NCBI RefSeq assembly: GCF_038397745.1
Contig: NZ_CP151636.1
Location: 1,488,001 to 1,552,000, forward strand
DNA length: 64,000 bases
Direction: 5' to 3'
DNA from: Microbacterium sp. LWH11-1.2
Lineage (GTDB): Bacteria; Actinomycetota; Actinomycetes; Actinomycetales; Microbacteriaceae
The position numbers were made by a program, and so were the translations under genes. Within the stretch, counting starts at the first letter, position 1, and every line of letters begins with the position of its first letter. Under the pieces are notes generated by a model, which ran no database searches, was not told where the DNA came from, and was given only the letters and a program-made list of their open reading frames with translations. Positions 63,989 to 64,000 of this stretch are shown here, piece by piece.

Positions 63989-64000
63989 CCGCGCCTTCTA

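Overview
The window is high-GC DNA (dense ORF shadows on both strands, GTG starts, ATGA overlaps, T-tract-poor terminators, a HAIR-type heat-shock operator). It fits an actinobacterium, most likely Microbacteriaceae and Microbacterium-like. That assignment rests on gene content and style and not on a marker-gene match.

Layout. 1-4894: tail of a purine permease, then xdhA-xdhB-xdhC (hypoxanthine/xanthine to urate). 4895-6642: a structured intergenic region followed by a retron-type reverse transcriptase. 6666-7251: a probably frameshifted helix-turn-helix gene and a small PLDc_N membrane protein on the minus strand. 7495-9743: a 50-residue ORF, an NRDE protein and coaBC. 9791-13709: peroxiredoxin, uraD, uraH, uricase and a urate/xanthine permease. 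13718-17267: an SDR oxidoreductase and the pyruvate dehydrogenase E1 gene aceE. 17274-21708: an IclR regulator facing malic enzyme, a DUF6986 aldolase-like protein and allE. 21815-27919: hyi-glxR-gcl-glxK-allB. 27983-30166: an N-domain-less clpB under a perfect HAIR operator. 30347-33230: 8-oxoguanine deaminase and a second NCS2 permease. 33236-38824: an amide/amino-acid operon with a divergent GntR regulator. 38814-43333: a UvrA paralogue, a nitroreductase and a glycosyltransferase. 43416-47925: a LysR regulator and putA. 47991-54795: natAB, a hydrolase, a BenE transporter, a methyltransferase and a NarL-type two-component system. 54934-59584: a DHFR-like protein, a small module containing an Rhs remnant, an LANTG surface protein and an unknown gene pair. 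59581-63897: a HAD phosphatase, exonuclease III, malate synthase G and a GlcG-like protein.

How it works together. Most of 1-33 kb plus 61-64 kb reads as one programme for using purines as nitrogen and carbon source: purine to urate to allantoin to glyoxylate. Glyoxylate can then be used by two routes: Gcl/GlxR/GlxK to phosphoglycerate, or malate synthase, malic enzyme and pyruvate dehydrogenase (the dicarboxylic acid cycle). Allantoate amidohydrolase and ureidoglycolate lyase are not present.

Two observations stand out. First, at least seven promoters carry pairs of a 15-bp imperfect palindrome, roughly TTCCG-N5-CGGAA, with exactly 21 bp between centres, often starting at the end of a -10 hexamer. 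This predicts an AllR-like IclR regulon that also covers a peroxiredoxin and the 50-residue protein. Second, the retron-type reverse transcriptase has a long N-terminal extension, hairpin-rich upstream DNA and no recognisable effector, and it splits the purine cluster between xdhC and uraD.
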